From: Massilia rhizosphaerae
GTDB lineage: Bacteria; Pseudomonadota; Gammaproteobacteria; Burkholderiales; Burkholderiaceae_D
DNA: 64,000 nt
Reading direction: 5' to 3'
NCBI RefSeq assembly: GCF_016093545.1
Contig: NZ_JADKYX010000020.1
Location: 1-64,000 of the forward strand
Shown here: positions 63,101 to 64,000 of the stretch, piece by piece
How the letters are laid out: each line of letters begins with the position of its first letter
Numbering within the stretch: the first letter of the stretch is position 1
The notes under the pieces: model-generated
Database searches by the model: none
Told to the model about the DNA's origin: nothing
Seen by the model: only the letters and a program-made list of their open reading frames with translations
Translations under genes and position numbers: made by a program

Positions 63101-63381
63101 TGCAGCACGATCGTCGCGCTGCCTTCGTTCGCGTAGGAATCGATTTCCGTGACGCCGGTGATCGCCTGCATCGGCTTTTCGAGACGCTCGAGCAATTCGC
63201 GCTCGCTCGTCTCGGGCGACGCGCCCGGATACGGAATCGTGACCACGATGATCGGGATTTCGACGTCCGGATTCTGGTTCACGCGCAGCTTGGAGAGCGC
63301 GAGCAGGCCCATGCACATCATGCCGATGACGAGCACGATCGTGGCGATGGGCTTCTTGACACTGAAATTGGAAAGGAACAT
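60181..63381 (-). CDS. RND efflux pump inner-membrane transporter (HAE1-type)
   Basis: 1066 residues, the usual size for AcrB/MexF-type proton-driven multidrug exporters. The N-terminus MFLSNFSVKKPIATIVLVIG starts the first helix. The paired aspartates of helix 4 are in SLAIGVLIDDAIVVREN (near 407-408). Two large periplasmic loops and twelve helices are evident, with FGSFTAPLAVMLSLPLSLIGV and LMGLVAKNAILLLDAARTREAEGM in the second half. It lies 15 bases behind the adaptor gene. No outer-membrane channel gene follows; the unit ends at the hairpin at 60125-60150. Substrate unknown. Confidence 0.94.
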   Translation of the reverse strand: MFLSNFSVKKPIATIVLVIGMMCMGLLALSKLRVNQNPDVEIPIIVVTIPYPGASPETSERELLERLEKPMQAITGVTEIDSYANEGSATIVLQFDFKRNLIEASDDVRNAIAGVRYKLPVEMREPVLRRVDPSAQPIMNLALSSTTLSHAEISRLAEDKLADRLRAIDGVANVQVNGSLRRELSVLLHAQKMREYNVSVSDVTNALARQNTNAPVGKVRSELDEKGIRLVGRIAHPEDFSQVVVKRNGDTIVRLNQVADVKDGFADIESYSMRSGKSNVGISIIRSREASTVGIAKRVRAMVDDINKELPKGTRLDVTRDGGDDAQRSLNNVIESLVFGAVLTIFVVYAFLNSWRSTLITALSLPTSVLAAFIAVWLCGFTLNFMTLLGLSLAIGVLIDDAIVVRENIVRHMEAGADRRTAALEGTAEIGMAVASTTFSIMAVFIPVAFMQGIAGEWFRPFALTVACSVIVSLGISFTLDPMLSAYWGDPPGHHHAPRRGIEKYLAKFNVWFDRQANRYGHVIAWALHHRRWMAIIAVASLIGALALHIMFGGSAFLPKLDAGQIAIEVRTPASSSVGYAKMKMEEAAALARTLPETKETNSSITSAGGRIYVDIGKRSQRHRTAAQIAVELRGKIARLVGAEYTVTDDLNGNGKPVQIEFTGPDSRKLMELTNAYMDKLRQVRGAVDVTLSQQDPKDELQIELDRGLANMMGISVGDAATALRVAFAGIEIGDWVDPTGETRDVAVRLAPEDRVGAENIERLPIAVAGTNTMVPLDQIARITMGKGPSAIEHKDGKRVITVSANVEGRSNGEVTDEAMKLAKTMDFPPGYGLSLGGAGKDQAEVFTQMTIALVSGIGLMYLILVMQFGSFTAPLAVMLSLPLSLIGVVLALLLTHGTLNLMSFIGIIMLMGLVAKNAILLLDAARTREAEGMDREEALMAAGRARLRPILMTTFALIAGMFPVALALGDSGQFYQPLAIAIIGGTITSTMLTLLVVPTFYDSIEIARDRMVAKFHRRAARFTAVPAFVLTFIEAILTLVVVRLVFRLIVKAGRFALGRGRPATA

Positions 63382-63396
63382 TGCAAATTCCCCGGT

Positions 63397-64000
63397 TTAT
63401 TTGGCCGGCGCCGGATTGCTGGCCGCGCTGGCGACGCGCGCCGCCGCCAATTCGACCTGCTGGCCGTCCTTCAGGCTCGAGTTCGGGTGGCGCAGCACGG
63501 TGTCGCCCGCCGCCAGGCCGCTCTTGACCTCGAAGCCGCCGCTGCGCGGGTCGCGCGGCCCCACCGCCAGGTCGACCTTGTCCAGCGCATTGCCCTTGAG
63601 CTTCCAGGCATACGTCTTGTCGCCGTCGCGCACGAGGGCGGATTCGGGCAGCATCAGCGCGTCGGACAGCTCGGCGTCGATGTGGCCTTCCGCGTACAGG
63701 CCGGCCACGCGCGGGCGGGTATCGCCCGTAAAGCCGACGAGCACCTCGACCTGGCGGGTGACGTCGTTGGCGCTCGGGTCGATGCGCTTGACGATGCCGC
63801 TAAACTTTTGATCACCGTAACCGTTCACGCGGAACATGACAGGCTGGCCGACCTTGACGGCGGCGATCTTGTCCGAGGACACCTGGCCCTCGAAGCGCAT
63901 GCTCGTCGGATCGATCACCTTCAGCAATTCCTTGCCGATGGCGGCCGTATCGCCCGGCGACACCTTGCGGTCGGACACGATGCCGTCGAACGGGGCGCGC
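63397..64000 (-). CDS. RND efflux periplasmic adaptor subunit, partial
   Basis: Only the C-terminal 200 residues are in the window; the start lies beyond the right edge. The visible part begins in the lipoyl/barrel region (RAPFDGIVSDRKVSPGD read from the edge, then GKELLKVIDPTSMRFEGQVSS), continues with the beta-barrel (GQPVMFRVNGYGDQKFSGIVKRIDPSAN) and the membrane-proximal domain (LMLPESALVRDGDKTYAW). It is the membrane fusion protein of the RND pump encoded next. Confidence 0.92.
   Translation of the reverse strand, partial: RAPFDGIVSDRKVSPGDTAAIGKELLKVIDPTSMRFEGQVSSDKIAAVKVGQPVMFRVNGYGDQKFSGIVKRIDPSANDVTRQVEVLVGFTGDTRPRVAGLYAEGHIDAELSDALMLPESALVRDGDKTYAWKLKGNALDKVDLAVGPRDPRSGGFEVKSGLAAGDTVLRHPNSSLKDGQQVELAAARVASAASNPAPAK

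Overview
The window is GC-rich (about two thirds G+C by eye) and closely packed. Gene content and order point to a betaproteobacterium of the Oxalobacteraceae, most like Massilia/Telluria. The supporting clusters are glyA-nrdR next to minor type IV pilins and riboflavin genes, ribBA-ribH-nusB, a complete ybgC-tolQRAB-pal-cpoB cluster followed by tRNA-Lys, and pbpC paired with an alpha-2-macroglobulin gene. This is judged from protein resemblance, not from a database search.

Left part (1-19.6 kb, mostly minus strand). The 5' end of a group II intron runs off the left edge just behind an intrinsic terminator. Two tandem, visibly duplicated secreted GH5 glycosidase genes follow, each with its own terminator. 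Then come nusB, ribH and ribBA, an M16 zinc protease (+), an S9 peptidase, ribE, ribD, a minor-pilin cluster (fimT-like, pilE, pilX, pilW, pilV), nrdR and glyA. glyA has a leader that matches the ZTP (pfl) riboswitch, with a promoter upstream and an overlapping terminator-like hairpin downstream.

Middle (19.7-26.3 kb, plus strand). ydfG is followed by a small element bounded by paired inverted repeats, then the Tol-Pal cluster, then tRNA-Lys(TTT) with a perfect consensus promoter and an intrinsic terminator.

The most interesting region (26.5-46.3 kb) is an unusual Tad/Flp-type pilus or secretion locus: two Flp-like prepilins, TadG- and TadE-like pseudopilins, two exported proteins I do not recognise, RcpC/CpaB, an RcpA/CpaC secretin, an FHA-TadA fusion ATPase, TadB, TadC and a DUF192-TadE fusion. 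Ending the same gene string, with its start at or just after the stop of the last pilus gene, is a 1730-residue RHS/YD-repeat protein. It has a Sec signal peptide and a C-terminal DUF2235/Tle1-like lipase domain. Behind it lie a lipoprotein that could be its immunity protein, a short fragment matching the RHS core, and several AT-richer exported or possibly frameshifted genes. This arrangement suggests a polymorphic lipase toxin whose expression, and possibly export, is tied to a Tad apparatus.

Right part (46.4-64 kb). A lytic transglycosylase-like protein, a cytosolic 5'-nucleotidase that overlaps pbpC tail to tail, pbpC with a thioester alpha-2-macroglobulin, the cystine transporter TcyP, a histidine phosphatase, a stand-alone NAD(P)H-hydrate dehydratase, a Gly/Thr-repeat lipoprotein, and an RND efflux pump with its adaptor cut by the right edge.
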